From NCBI GenBank assembly GCA_020633315.1, contig JACKDV010000004.1, positions 186,001 to 250,000 of the forward strand: 64,000 nt of DNA, in the 5' to 3' direction. Source of the stretch: Myxococcales bacterium (lineage in GTDB: Bacteria > Myxococcota_A > Polyangia > Nannocystales > Nannocystaceae). Both the position numbers and the translations under genes were made by a program. The notes beneath the pieces were generated by a model, which ran no database searches, was not told the origin of the DNA, and worked only from the letters and a program-made list of their open reading frames with translations. Numbering within the stretch: position 1 is the first letter of the stretch; each line of letters starts with the position of its first letter. Below are positions 44,189 to 56,651 of the stretch, piece after piece.

Positions 44189-45046
44189 ATGGTCCGACTG
44201 CGGTCCACCACGGCGAGGGCCTCGGCGCTGGCCGGACTGCTCCACGGCGCGGCCTTGGTCACGAGCGCCTGTGACCACGACGAGCAGCCGAGCTCGAGCG
44301 CGGAGCCGAGTGGTCCATCGGCGACGAAGACCACCACCACCGCGACCGCGGAGCCGTGGCGGTTTCGGCCGACCCTCGACCAGTACCTGCCCGAAGGAGC
44401 CGTGGCCGAGCCGGTGCTCGAGCTGTCGGAGCCGCGTCAGCGGACCGTGCTCGTGCTCGCCGCGGTGCTGCGTGGAGGGCAGGAGCAGGTACGGATCGAG
44501 CGCTGGACGTACGAGCAGATCCCCGATCAGGAGGATGGCCTGCGCGTGGTCGACGAGGGCGAGGTGGTGCTCCAGCTCCAGCCCGGCCCGCCGCATCCCG
44601 AGCTGGCGGAGCTGCGTCGTCGCGTGGCCGCACCCGGCACCGTGCTCACGCGTCCGGTGGGGCTCGAGGTGCGCGGCCCCGACAAGCTCATCGAGCGGCT
44701 CGCGGCCGAGCTCGCCATCGTGCGCAATCCTAGCGCCGAGCCGCGAGCCCGAGCCCGGGCCGCGGCCACCGTGTTCCGAGCGCTCGACGACACCGTGGCC
44801 ATGCGAGGCAACGGGATCGCGGAGCTGGCCACCGTGCTCGTGCCCGCGCCGGCCCGCACCGCGGTGAGCAAGGACTCGGAGCGACGCGCGACCGTGACCT
44901 TCGAGGCGGCGGAGCAGACGGTCACCCTCGGCCTGCAGCGCAAGGCCGACGGCTGGGCGATCGTCTCGGCCGAGATCCCTCCCGCCGAGCCGGCTCCGAC
45001 CACCGCGGTGCCCGAGCCCCCGGTCGAGCCTCCCCTCGCGCCGTAG
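44189..45046 (+). CDS. Lipoprotein of unknown function
   Basis: 285 residues from the ATG at 44189. Lipobox VTSAC near residue 28; short Ser/Thr linker. The body has strand and helix patterns (RTVLVLAAVLRGGQEQVRIE, VVLQLQPGPPHPELAEL, LIERLAAELAIVRNPS) and a Pro-rich tail. No known family. Divergent from the PEGA gene; its stop is 3 bp from the stop of the convergent membrane gene. Confidence 0.65.
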   Translation: MVRLRSTTARASALAGLLHGAALVTSACDHDEQPSSSAEPSGPSATKTTTTATAEPWRFRPTLDQYLPEGAVAEPVLELSEPRQRTVLVLAAVLRGGQEQVRIERWTYEQIPDQEDGLRVVDEGEVVLQLQPGPPHPELAELRRRVAAPGTVLTRPVGLEVRGPDKLIERLAAELAIVRNPSAEPRARARAAATVFRALDDTVAMRGNGIAELATVLVPAPARTAVSKDSERRATVTFEAAEQTVTLGLQRKADGWAIVSAEIPPAEPAPTTAVPEPPVEPPLAP

Positions 45047-45049
45047 CCC

Positions 45050-46381
45050 TCACGCGGCCGCAGCCTTGCGCCAATTCCGCAAGGCGAGGACGGCCACGAC
45101 CAGCGGCACGACCAGCGAGGCGAGCAGATCGGCGCGCAGGAACACGACCTGGATCCGCACGAGCGCCTCGGCCATGCCGTCGCCCACCGAGCCCAGCGCA
45201 TCGAGGCGTGACCACAGCGCGACGCCGATGGTGGCCGCCGCGAACACCAGCGCGGCGATGCGGGCCCGCGAGCTGAAGGCGATCATCTCGAGGCCGGCCC
45301 ACAGGGTGATCGCCACGCCGAGGATCCCGGTCCACACCGGCAGCCCCGAGTCGATGAACCACCCGGGCCCCTGGAGCATCCCCACCCCGGCGCCGCCCGT
45401 GGAGCCGTGCAGCAGGGCGACCACGGCCTGCACCACCGAGCCGGCCGCCACCGCGCACAGCAGCCACCCCGCCGCCACCAGGCCGCCGTCGGGCGCCGGC
45501 GCGTGGCCCTGGTCGTCGAGCTCGCCGAACTCACCACCCACCTGCACCGCGAAGGCCCGCAGCACCACGGGCCACAGGCCGAGCATGGTGATCATCGAGA
45601 CCGCGAGCGTGCCCATGAGGGGCACGTTCTCCACGATCCCGTAGAGCACGGGGGCCACCGCCACCACGAGCGTGGCCCAGCAGACCTTCACGTACATGGA
45701 CACGAGGTGGTGGAAGCGGCTGGGGGTCGCGCCACGCAGCGCCACCACGCCCACGCCCACGTGGAACAGGCCGCGCGCCAGCAGGGCCGCGGCCGACAGC
45801 AGCAGCATGGTGTCCAGCCCGGGGGCGCGCGACTCGAACACGCGCAGGGGCTCGTCGAGCAGCGCCACGCACACCGAGCCGCTGAGCACCGCGCCCACCG
45901 TGCCCAGCGCGACCATGATCGCGCCCGCGGCCTCGATGCTGCGGTTGGGGTCGCGCAGCTGCAGCTCGCCCTCCCTCAGCTTGCGCAGGCGCTCGCGCCA
46001 GCTCGGCGTGTGCAGCAGCACCGCCAGCAGCAGCGGCCAGGCCAGCGCGTCGGAGGCCAGCAGCACGCGCTGCCCCGTCGGCCCCTCGCTCATCCACATC
46101 AGCGCCCCGAAGTACAGGAGCGAGACCACGAGCAGCGCCCGCACCCGCTCCACGATCCGCATGCCGCCGCCGCGGATCTCGAGGCCAGCCACGAAGTGCA
46201 CGAAGGCGCGGACGAGGCCCAGCGTGAGCATCAGCGCCGCCTCGAGGCGCAGCGCCCCCGGCATGCGCAGCAGCACCATCCCGAGGATCAGGTGCAGCAG
46301 GGCGTCGAGCCCCGCCCACAGCTGCATCATCAGCCCCAGCGCCGGCAGACCACGGTCGCCGGGCATGCCCGTCGCGCTCAT
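45050..46381 (-). CDS. Polytopic membrane protein
   Basis: 443 residues. The ATG at 46381 overlaps the mltG stop (ATGA), so it is translated by coupling. About ten hydrophobic helices are evident (for example MMQLWAGLDALLHLILGMVLL, LLVVSLLYFGALMW, AWPLLLAVLLH, AAGWLLCAVAAGSVVQAVVAL, WTGILGVAITLWAGLEMIAF, LASLVVPLVVAVLAL), with one cytoplasmic or periplasmic loop near 240-260. No transporter signature recognised. Given its position after ruvX and mltG it may serve cell-wall or lipid metabolism; that is inference. Confidence 0.7.
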   Translation of the reverse strand: MSATGMPGDRGLPALGLMMQLWAGLDALLHLILGMVLLRMPGALRLEAALMLTLGLVRAFVHFVAGLEIRGGGMRIVERVRALLVVSLLYFGALMWMSEGPTGQRVLLASDALAWPLLLAVLLHTPSWRERLRKLREGELQLRDPNRSIEAAGAIMVALGTVGAVLSGSVCVALLDEPLRVFESRAPGLDTMLLLSAAALLARGLFHVGVGVVALRGATPSRFHHLVSMYVKVCWATLVVAVAPVLYGIVENVPLMGTLAVSMITMLGLWPVVLRAFAVQVGGEFGELDDQGHAPAPDGGLVAAGWLLCAVAAGSVVQAVVALLHGSTGGAGVGMLQGPGWFIDSGLPVWTGILGVAITLWAGLEMIAFSSRARIAALVFAAATIGVALWSRLDALGSVGDGMAEALVRIQVVFLRADLLASLVVPLVVAVLALRNWRKAAAA

Positions 46382-47526
46382 TTCGGCTTCCCCACCTGGC
46401 CCTTGCGTTGATAGAGGTCCACCCACTTCTCGTGCTCGGCCACGGTCTTGCTGAACTCGTGGGTCCCGTCGTTGCGCGCCACGAAGTAGAGGTAGCGCGA
46501 CTTGGTGGGGGCCAGCACGGCCTCGAGCGCCTCGCGGCCGGGGTTGCTGATCGGCCCCGGCGGCAGGCCCTCGTGGGCGTAGGTGCTGTAGGGGTTGTCG
46601 GGGTCGCGCAGGTGGATCCGGCGGATCCGACCCTCGAACTGCTGGCACGCCTCGGACTTCTGCTCGGGCACGGTGCAGCCGTAGATGATGGTGGGATCGG
46701 TCTGCAGCAGCTTGGGGGTGAAGCTGGAGAAGCGCAGGCGGTTGAGGAACACCCCGGCGATGAGCGGGCGCTCGTCGACGGCCGCGGTCTCCTTCTCGAC
46801 GATGGAGGCGAGGATCACCACCTCGTGGTCGCCCCAGCCCAGCTCGTCCTTCAGCTCGCGCGCGGCCGAGCCGTGGCGCCGGCGTAGCTCGGCGAAGACC
46901 TCGCGGTGGCGCTTGACCAGGCGGGTGATCACGTCCTTGGCCGTGGCGCCCTGGCGGAACTTGTAGGTGTCGGGGAAGAGGTAGCCCTCGGCGGTGGGGC
47001 CGGAGATCCCCAGCGCGTCGAGCAGCTCGCGATCCCGCATCGCGGCCTCGAGCTGCGCCGCGTCGCCGAGGCCGGCGTCGGCGAGGATGCGGGCCACCTC
47101 GAGGATGTTCCTGCCCTCGGGGATGGTGACCGCCAGCTCGACCACCTTCTGCTTGCGCTGCAGCTCCTGCAGGATCTCGGCGGGGGTCATGTCGCCGCGG
47201 AACTGGTGCAGCCCGGCCGTGGTCTTGCGCGCGGCCCCCTCGTGCAGCACATAGAGCTTGAAGTAGCCCGACTCCTCGTCGGCGATCACCCCGTGCTCGA
47301 CCAGCAGCTCGAGCACCTGCGGGAAGGAGGCGCCGCGGGGGATCTCCACCTCCACGATCTCCGAGCCGCCCGAGCCCGGGCGATCGGGATAGGCGAGCAG
47401 CCGGTCGTAGGCGCGCACCAGCATCCACGCGGCCAGCCCCAGGCTGACCACCACCACCACCAGGGCCCAGCGCTGGGCTCGACGCGAGCGCCGAGGCTTC
47501 CACCACGGGCGACGCTTGCCGCTCAC
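46378..47526 (-). CDS. mltG: Endolytic transglycosylase MltG
   Basis: 382 residues from GTG at 47526. Basic n-region and one transmembrane helix near 20-38. Family blocks: EVEIPRGASFPQVLELLVEHGVI (LysM-like part), VTIPEGRNILEVARIL, AEGYLFPDTYKFRQGA, and the catalytic region VVILASIVEKETAAVDERP with the conserved Glu in EKET, then LLQTDPTIIYG and NPYSTYAHEGLPPGPISNPG. MltG cuts nascent glycan strands during peptidoglycan synthesis. Overlaps ruvX by GTGA upstream and the next gene by ATGA downstream. Confidence 0.95.
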   Translation of the reverse strand: MSGKRRPWWKPRRSRRAQRWALVVVVVSLGLAAWMLVRAYDRLLAYPDRPGSGGSEIVEVEIPRGASFPQVLELLVEHGVIADEESGYFKLYVLHEGAARKTTAGLHQFRGDMTPAEILQELQRKQKVVELAVTIPEGRNILEVARILADAGLGDAAQLEAAMRDRELLDALGISGPTAEGYLFPDTYKFRQGATAKDVITRLVKRHREVFAELRRRHGSAARELKDELGWGDHEVVILASIVEKETAAVDERPLIAGVFLNRLRFSSFTPKLLQTDPTIIYGCTVPEQKSEACQQFEGRIRRIHLRDPDNPYSTYAHEGLPPGPISNPGREALEAVLAPTKSRYLYFVARNDGTHEFSKTVAEHEKWVDLYQRKGQVGKPK

Positions 47527-47969
47527 GCCATCGCCTCCGGGGCGCGGCGCAGGTCGAGCCAGCCCTGCAAGATGATCTGGGCCGCGACCGCGTCGATCTT
47601 GTCGCGACGCTGGGCGCGGCTCATGTCGACGTGACGCAGCGCGCGATCGGCCTCGGCCGAGGAGAAGCGCTCGTCCCAGGTGTCGATCGCGACGGGCTCG
47701 CCGGACCGCTCGCGCAGCGCCTGGGCCAGCGCGTCGATGAGCTGGCGGACCCGCCGTGCGCGTCGCCCCTCGCGACCATCGAGCTCGAGCGGAAGCCCCA
47801 CCACCACCTGGCGCACCTCGCGATCGTCGATGCGACGTAGCAGCTCGGTCACGTCCGCGGCTTCTCCGCGCCGTCGCAGCGTCTCCCACGGGCTGGCCAG
47901 GATCCCGTCGGGATCGCTGAGCGCCAGCCCGATGGTCCGGGTGCCGACGTCGAGGGCGAGGGCCCGCAT
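47523..47969 (-). CDS. ruvX: Holliday junction resolvase-like RuvX (YqgF)
   Basis: 148 residues from the ATG at 47969; the frame extends to 48035 without a good start. RNase H-like fold: ALALDVGTRTIGLALSDPDG (first acidic residue), VRQVVVGLPLELDGREGRRA, TWDERFSSAEADRAL and DKIDAVAAQIILQGWLD (last acidic residue). RuvX/YqgF acts in pre-16S rRNA 5' end maturation and may process Holliday junctions. First gene of the ruvX-mltG-membrane protein operon. Confidence 0.93.
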   Translation of the reverse strand: MRALALDVGTRTIGLALSDPDGILASPWETLRRRGEAADVTELLRRIDDREVRQVVVGLPLELDGREGRRARRVRQLIDALAQALRERSGEPVAIDTWDERFSSAEADRALRHVDMSRAQRRDKIDAVAAQIILQGWLDLRRAPEAMA

Positions 47970-48033
47970 GGGCGGGTTGTAGCACGGGGCGGGGCTTGGC
48001 CCGAGAACGGCAGGCGGGCATGCTGCCGCGGCC

Positions 48034-49098
48034 ATGCCCGACGTGAACCGCCCCTTGGGTCACCTTCGCCCCCTCGCCATGGCCGGGCTCCTGGGGCTGG
48101 TCGCCTGCTCCTCGCCCGACTCGGCGAGCTCCGGCGATGCGCCCTCGCCGGCCACGCCCGCGGCCTCGGCCCCGCCCCCGACCACGCCTGCGTCTGGCGA
48201 GCCGGTCTCGTCGTCCCCCGGCAGCGAATCGATCGATCCATCGATCCCCACCTCGCTCGCCTCCGCCTCGGCGGTCGCCCGTGCCACGTGGAGGGCCCTG
48301 GAGGCCGTCGATGCGGGCGATGCGGAGGCGATGTCCTTGGTGATGACCAGCGACGCGCGCTGGTTTCCGCCCGGCAGCGTGGAGGAGTCGGTGGACAACC
48401 AGCCGGGCACCATGGCGCGCGCCATGGCCCCGTGGTCGGGCCCCGACGTGGAGCTGAGCGTGCGGCGGGTGATCGAGCCCGGCTACGGCCCGGTGGTGGT
48501 GCAGCTCGCCGTGGATCGCGTGTCCAGCCCCGGCGCGGGCAACGAGCTGGTGCTGCTCATCAAGGGACGCGACGAGCAGATGCAGACGGTGCGGCAGTAC
48601 GGCGACGCGCTGGGCCCCCTGCGCTTCCATCCCGAAGATCGCGAGCGCACCCTCGACCTCGGGCCGATCGCGGAGCCCACCTGGCACGCGGGCCCGGCCG
48701 ACGACGCGGCCATGGCCGTGGTCGAGGCGCTCGGCAAGGCCATCGAGGCGCGGGACGAGGCCGCGGTGCGGGCCCTGCTCGCCGACGGGGTGCGGCTGCA
48801 CGACGTCAAGGCCCGTCGCACGCGCGAGGGCGAGGACGGCTTCCTCGAGGGGATGCGCGGCACCCTGGGCGAAGACGGCCACCTCGTCGCGCTGCACCAG
48901 TTCGGCGCGGGCGAGACCGTGGTGGTGGAGGGCGCGGTCTACGGGCTCGAGGCGGACGACGAAGGCAACCCTCGCGAGCACGGCTTCGCGGACGTGCACC
49001 GTCTCGCCGGCGGCGAGATCGTGGAGACCTGGCACTACCTCAATCGACGCGGGCGCCCCAGTCGCCGCAAGCAGGTGGTGGTGCCCCCCCGGCCCTGA
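48034..49098 (+). CDS. Lipoprotein with two SnoaL-like domains
   Basis: 354 residues. Lipobox GLVAC near 25, a Pro/Ser/Thr/Ala linker to about 70, then two similar NTF2/SnoaL-like modules: one near 78-195 (TWRALEAVDAGDAEAMSLVM, VVVQLAVDRVSSPG) and one near 225-345 (AMAVVEALGKAIEARDEAAV, VVVEGAVYGLEADDEGN, ADVHRLAGGEIVETWHYLN). The fold usually binds a small hydrophobic ligand or acts as an isomerase; no catalytic set can be named. Divergent from ruvX. Confidence 0.72.
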   Translation: MPDVNRPLGHLRPLAMAGLLGLVACSSPDSASSGDAPSPATPAASAPPPTTPASGEPVSSSPGSESIDPSIPTSLASASAVARATWRALEAVDAGDAEAMSLVMTSDARWFPPGSVEESVDNQPGTMARAMAPWSGPDVELSVRRVIEPGYGPVVVQLAVDRVSSPGAGNELVLLIKGRDEQMQTVRQYGDALGPLRFHPEDRERTLDLGPIAEPTWHAGPADDAAMAVVEALGKAIEARDEAAVRALLADGVRLHDVKARRTREGEDGFLEGMRGTLGEDGHLVALHQFGAGETVVVEGAVYGLEADDEGNPREHGFADVHRLAGGEIVETWHYLNRRGRPSRRKQVVVPPRP

Positions 49099-49245
49099 AC
49101 GCCTGCGTACCGGGTGGCCGCGCGGCGCGGGCCGCCGTCCCGACCGAACCGACAGCCACGCACACCGCGTACCCCCAAAGCGGCGACCAGGACGGCCGGT
49201 TGATTCGCGCTGCTGCCCATCTGCGTTAGCATCACGGCTCTACTC

Positions 49246-52209
<2,964 letters not shown>

Positions 52210-52401
52210 GCGACGCACGATCGATCCTCGCGGTGTGCGCAACAGTGCCCCTCGGCGTATGCGTTCATGTGGTCGGTTGGGCGATGACGCACGGGAACGC
52301 GCGCTCGGTGGACGGCGCGAAAATTCGTCCGCTTCCCGGCCGCGACCCCCATCGGACCGATTGTAGGGTCACTGCGCAGATGGTTTGATGGGTCGGGTCC
52401 C

Positions 52402-55400
52402 GTGACCGTACAAGGCCAACCGCTCGAGCTGGTGCCCGGAGAGGTACTCGACGGCAAGTACCGGGTCGAGCGCCTGCTCGGCGTGGGCGGCATGGGGGCG
52501 GTCTACGTGGCGGAGCGGCTGCCGCTGCAGGACAAGGTCGCGATCAAGTCGATCCTGTCCTCGCAGAACACCGAGGTGAACCGGGCCCGCTTCCTCCGCG
52601 AGGCGAGGGCCGCGGCGTCGGTGCGCCACCCCAACGTGGTGAAGATCTTCGACTTCGGCGAGCCGCGGGGACGACCGCCGTACATGGTCATGGAGTACCT
52701 GGCCGGCCCGACCCTGGCCACCATCATCCGCGACTATGCGCCGATCCCCCTGGCCCGCGCGCTGTGGATCTTCTCGGGCATCTGCGCCGCGGTGGAGGCC
52801 GGGCACCGCCGCGGGGTGATCCACCGCGACCTCAAGCCCGGCAACGTGATCCTCTCGAAGGCCGACGACGGCCGCGAGACGGTCAAGGTGCTCGACTTCG
52901 GCCTCGCCCGCCTGCTGATGGAGACCGAGGTCTCGGCGCTGACCAGCCCCGGCACCATGCTCGGGACCTGCAGCTACATGTCACCGGAGCTCATCGAGGC
53001 CAACCTCGCCTCGGCCGCCTCCGACATCTATGCGCTCGGCGTGGTGCTCTACGAGATGGTCACGGGCCACTCGCCGTTCCGCGCCGAGAACAACGCGGCC
53101 ACCATCTGGAAGATCACCAGCGGCGACTACGAGCGCCCCTCCGATCTGGTGCCCGACCTGCCGCAGGAGGTCTCGTCCGGCATCGAGGCCGCGCTGGCCC
53201 GGCGCCCCGAGGACCGCCCCAAGTCCCCCGAGGAGCTCGCGGCCCGGGTGGGCGCCCCGCTGGCGGCCTCGGCCTCCGAGCACGAGCCGCCGCTCATCGA
53301 GATCGCCCGCAGCCCCGACGCTCCCGAGCCCCCGGAGGTCAGCGGCATCGACCTGCCGCGCCCCGAGTCTGCGCCGAGCATCTCCGGCCCCCCGCCCAAG
53401 CTGACCGCGGCCAGCGAGGTCACCACGGCCGACGTGGAGGTCAACATCGCGGTGGGGGGCGAGCGCACGATGTCGCCGCTGAGCAAGGACGCCCCCGCGT
53501 TCTCCGACGTGTTCATCGGCCGCGCGAGCGAGCTGGACACCCTGCGCCGCGAGTACCGGATGACCCTCGACGGCCGCGGCCGCATCGTGGTGATCAAGGG
53601 CGACGCCGGCGTGGGCAAGAGCCGCCTGCTGGGCTCGTTCGGCACCTGGGCGCGCAGCCAGGGCGCGGTGGTGCTGCGGGGGCGCTTCTTCTCGTACGAG
53701 GGCGACCAGCCGCCGCCCTACGAGACCTTCCTGTGGATGCTGACCACCCCGGCCTCCAGCGTGTCGGGGCGGCTGCCCACCCACAACAGCAACTCGGGGC
53801 CGCGGGCCGACCCCGAGCTGGCCCAGGACAAGTGGCGGGCCTTCTCGAGCCTCACCTCGGGCTTCACCGAGCGCTCGGGTCGACGGCCGCTGGTGCTCAC
53901 CGTGGACGACCTGCAGTGGGGCACCGCGCTCGACCTCGAGTTCCTCGCCTACCTGCCGCGCGCGCTCGAGAACCCCGTGATGATCGTGGGCACCGCTCGC
54001 AACGCCGCGCACGACGAGGACGACGAGGAGCTGAGCGCGTGGCTGGCCCGCCTGGGCAGCCAGCGCAGCCTGGCCACCGTGGGCCTCGAGGGCTTCGGCA
54101 TCGGCGAGGTGCGGGCCTGGTTCCAGGCCTGCTTCCCCGGCATCCGCATCCGCCCCCAGGACCTGCGACGGCTGCAGCACGCGACCAGCGGCAACCCCTA
54201 CTACCTCACCGAGGTGGTGGGGCAGCTGGTGCAGGCCCGCCGCATCGTGCGAAACGCCCAGGGCTACTCCTGCGCCGCGCTCGATCAGGTGGCCCTGCCC
54301 GACACCGTCAACAGCGTGGTGCAGGCCAAGCTCGAGGGCCTCGACGAGGAGCTGCGCTCGGTGCTCGAGATGGCCTGCGTCATCGGTGAGGAGTTCCGCT
54401 TCGAGATCCTGCAGGCGGCCTGCGGCGTGGCCGAGGAGGGCCTCGAGACCCTGCTCGAGCGCGCGGTCAAGCGCCGCCTGCTCAGCGAGCACTGCCGCTC
54501 GCCGCTGTCGGACTTCCGCTTCGACACCCCCACCCTGCGCAGCGTGCTCTACGACGGCCTCAGCCGCCGCAAGCGACGACGCCTGCACCGCAAGGTGGTC
54601 GACGCCCTGCTCGTGCTGCACGGCCAGGACGACGCCGAGCTCGACCGCATCGCTCGCCTGCTCTGCTACCACTACCACGCCGTCGAGGACAACGAGGGCA
54701 CGCTGCGCTGGGGCCTGCGTGCCGCCGCCGACACCCTGGCCCACTACGATCACGACCAGGCCGAGCTGAGCCTGCATCGCGCCCACGAGGCGGCCGAGGC
54801 CCTCGCCAAGCAGGGCCGGCCCGTCCCGCAGCGCGCCGCGATCGAGCTCGACCGCCTCACCGGCCTGCTCTACGTGCGCATCGGTCGGCTCGAGGAGGCC
54901 GACGCGGTGCTGCAGCGCGCCCTCGAGACCGCCGAGTCCCACGCGGACCAGGAGGGCGCCGAGCTGCAGCGCCTCGACATCCTGCTCATCCTCGCCGGCT
55001 GCCAGCTCGGCCGCGGCCTGCTCGAGATGGGCATCGACCTCGGCCAGATGGCGATCGACCTCGCCGAGCAACTCGGCGACGCCACCCGCGAGCTCGAGGC
55101 CCGGCTCCGCACCGGCCGGGCCGCGGCGGCCCACGGCCAGCTCGACAGCGCCATCATGCTCATCGAGCCGCTGATCGAGCTCGCCGAGGGGCGCGAGCTC
55201 GCCCCGCTGCGCGCCCTGGCCATGACCGAGCTGGCCGCGATCAACGTGGAGCAGGGGGCCTTCGACCGCGCCCACTCGCTGGCGCAGCAGGCCAGCAACC
55301 TCGCCGCGAGCTGCGGCGACCTGCAGGCCGAGTACGCGGGCATCTCGGTGCTCGGCAAGATCCACCTCGAGAGCGGCGACTTCGCCACCGCGCTCGGGCA

Positions 55401-56001
55401 CCTCGAGAGCGCGCTGGAGATGGCCCGTAGCCTCTCGCTGCGCCGCCGCGAGGGCCTGGAGCTGCACCAGCTCGCCACCTGTCGGTTCCGCCTGGGCAAC
55501 CTCGAGGAGGCCGAGGCCCGCGCTCGCGAGGCGCTGGCGATCTTCCTCGAGATCCACGACCTGGCCTCGGAGGGCGATTGCCGGGTGAACCTGGGCCGCG
55601 TGCTGCTGGCCCAGGGCAGCCCCGACGAGGGCCTGCGCCTGCTCGAGGCGGGGCGAGAGCTCTGCGCCACCGTCGGACGCCGCGTGTACGAGGGCCTGGC
55701 CCTGCTCGAGCTCGGCGTCACCGAGACCGTGCAGGGAGCGCTCCGCGAGGCGCACGAGCACCTCGAGCGGGCGAGCGAGCTGTTCGGCAGCATCGACTCG
55801 CTGCACCTGTGGCGCTCCGAGCTGGCCCTGGCCCGCCTGGCCCTGGCCGAGGGCGACCGCCCGCGCGCGGCCACCCACGCCCGACGGGCCGCGCAGCTCG
55901 TGGACATCCTGCGCTCCCGCCTGGGGCACGCGCTCGACCAAGAGGCGTTCTCGGCGTCGGTGAGCGAGGTCCGCGAGCTGCTCGACGCGATGATGCGCTG
56001 A
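52402..56001 (+). CDS. PknK-like Ser/Thr kinase with AAA ATPase and TPR domains
   Basis: 1199 residues from GTG at 52402. Kinase domain about 20-275: LGVGGMGAVYVAE, VAIKSIL, HRDLKPGNVI, DFGLARL and SPELIE. A Pro-rich linker holds GGERTMSPL. The AAA/NB-type module begins with GRASELDTLRREY near 375, Walker A GDAGVGKSRL at about 400-409 and Walker B LVLTVDDLQWG. The last 450 residues are TPR-like helices (for example LYVRIGRLEEADAVLQRAL, LGHLESALEMARSLSLRRRE, LHQLATCRFRLGNLEEAEAR). This is the PknK/MalT-like layout in which the kinase is coupled to a regulatory ATPase and protein-binding repeats. Cytoplasmic; lies 192 bp after another kinase. Confidence 0.93.
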   Translation: MTVQGQPLELVPGEVLDGKYRVERLLGVGGMGAVYVAERLPLQDKVAIKSILSSQNTEVNRARFLREARAAASVRHPNVVKIFDFGEPRGRPPYMVMEYLAGPTLATIIRDYAPIPLARALWIFSGICAAVEAGHRRGVIHRDLKPGNVILSKADDGRETVKVLDFGLARLLMETEVSALTSPGTMLGTCSYMSPELIEANLASAASDIYALGVVLYEMVTGHSPFRAENNAATIWKITSGDYERPSDLVPDLPQEVSSGIEAALARRPEDRPKSPEELAARVGAPLAASASEHEPPLIEIARSPDAPEPPEVSGIDLPRPESAPSISGPPPKLTAASEVTTADVEVNIAVGGERTMSPLSKDAPAFSDVFIGRASELDTLRREYRMTLDGRGRIVVIKGDAGVGKSRLLGSFGTWARSQGAVVLRGRFFSYEGDQPPPYETFLWMLTTPASSVSGRLPTHNSNSGPRADPELAQDKWRAFSSLTSGFTERSGRRPLVLTVDDLQWGTALDLEFLAYLPRALENPVMIVGTARNAAHDEDDEELSAWLARLGSQRSLATVGLEGFGIGEVRAWFQACFPGIRIRPQDLRRLQHATSGNPYYLTEVVGQLVQARRIVRNAQGYSCAALDQVALPDTVNSVVQAKLEGLDEELRSVLEMACVIGEEFRFEILQAACGVAEEGLETLLERAVKRRLLSEHCRSPLSDFRFDTPTLRSVLYDGLSRRKRRRLHRKVVDALLVLHGQDDAELDRIARLLCYHYHAVEDNEGTLRWGLRAAADTLAHYDHDQAELSLHRAHEAAEALAKQGRPVPQRAAIELDRLTGLLYVRIGRLEEADAVLQRALETAESHADQEGAELQRLDILLILAGCQLGRGLLEMGIDLGQMAIDLAEQLGDATRELEARLRTGRAAAAHGQLDSAIMLIEPLIELAEGRELAPLRALAMTELAAINVEQGAFDRAHSLAQQASNLAASCGDLQAEYAGISVLGKIHLESGDFATALGHLESALEMARSLSLRRREGLELHQLATCRFRLGNLEEAEARAREALAIFLEIHDLASEGDCRVNLGRVLLAQGSPDEGLRLLEAGRELCATVGRRVYEGLALLELGVTETVQGALREAHEHLERASELFGSIDSLHLWRSELALARLALAEGDRPRAATHARRAAQLVDILRSRLGHALDQEAFSASVSEVRELLDAMMR

Positions 56002-56017
56002 GGCCCGGCGCGCCGGA

Positions 56018-56593
56018 TCAGAGCTGGTTGTCGGCTGGCACGCCGAAGAGGAAGCTCGAGGCGGGCTGGTGGCAGCCGATGCACGAGCCCAGCGAGCCGG
56101 AGAGCTGCGTGGCCCCCTCGGCGTTCACCAGGGCCCAGAACCAGTCGCCGCCGGCGGCATCGTAGCCGTCGGGTCCGCGGTACATCATGGTGAAGCCGGC
56201 GAAGGCTCCGTCGCCGTCGAGGTGCTCCTTGACCACCAGGGTGCCCTCGGGCACCGCGACCTCGGCCGGCGCGTCAGGATCGATGCCGCGGTAGAGGTCG
56301 GCCACGTCGGAGCTGACGTAGACGTTGACGGTGGCCGCGAGGCCGTGCTGCGAGGCGAAGGGCTCGGCGTTGATCTTGGTCAGCGAGGTCTCGTAGTCAG
56401 CCGCCGCTGCGATCACCTCGGCCTCGTCGAAGAGCGCGGCCTCACCGGTGCTGCCGTCGTCCGCCATCCCCGTGCTGGCCCCCGCGTCGTCCCCTCCGTC
56501 GTCGCCGTCGTCGTCGACGGGACAGCCGGCCAGCGGAAGCAGGACGCTCGAGACGAGCAGGAGGGCGCGAGTAGACGATCGTTCGAAGCTCAT
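56018..56593 (-). CDS. Cytochrome P460-like c-heme lipoprotein
   Basis: 191 residues from the ATG at 56593, with GGAGG five bases upstream. Lipobox PLAGC, an acidic Asp/Gly linker, then a P460-type fold: FTMMYRGPDGYDAAGGDWFW and the heme attachment GSCIGCHQPASSFLF (CxxCH). Cytochrome P460 family members use a c-type heme with a cross-link to a Lys or Tyr; that residue cannot be told here. Redox or hydroxylamine/NO chemistry in the periplasm is possible. Same strand as the MNIO cluster, 58 bp downstream of the DUF2063-type partner gene. Confidence 0.8.
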   Translation of the reverse strand: MSFERSSTRALLLVSSVLLPLAGCPVDDDGDDGGDDAGASTGMADDGSTGEAALFDEAEVIAAAADYETSLTKINAEPFASQHGLAATVNVYVSSDVADLYRGIDPDAPAEVAVPEGTLVVKEHLDGDGAFAGFTMMYRGPDGYDAAGGDWFWALVNAEGATQLSGSLGSCIGCHQPASSFLFGVPADNQL

Positions 56594-56651
56594 GGTGGCC
56601 TCCGACATACGCCCGTCGCCGCGAAGGGTTACGGGTGATTCGTCCCCGCGC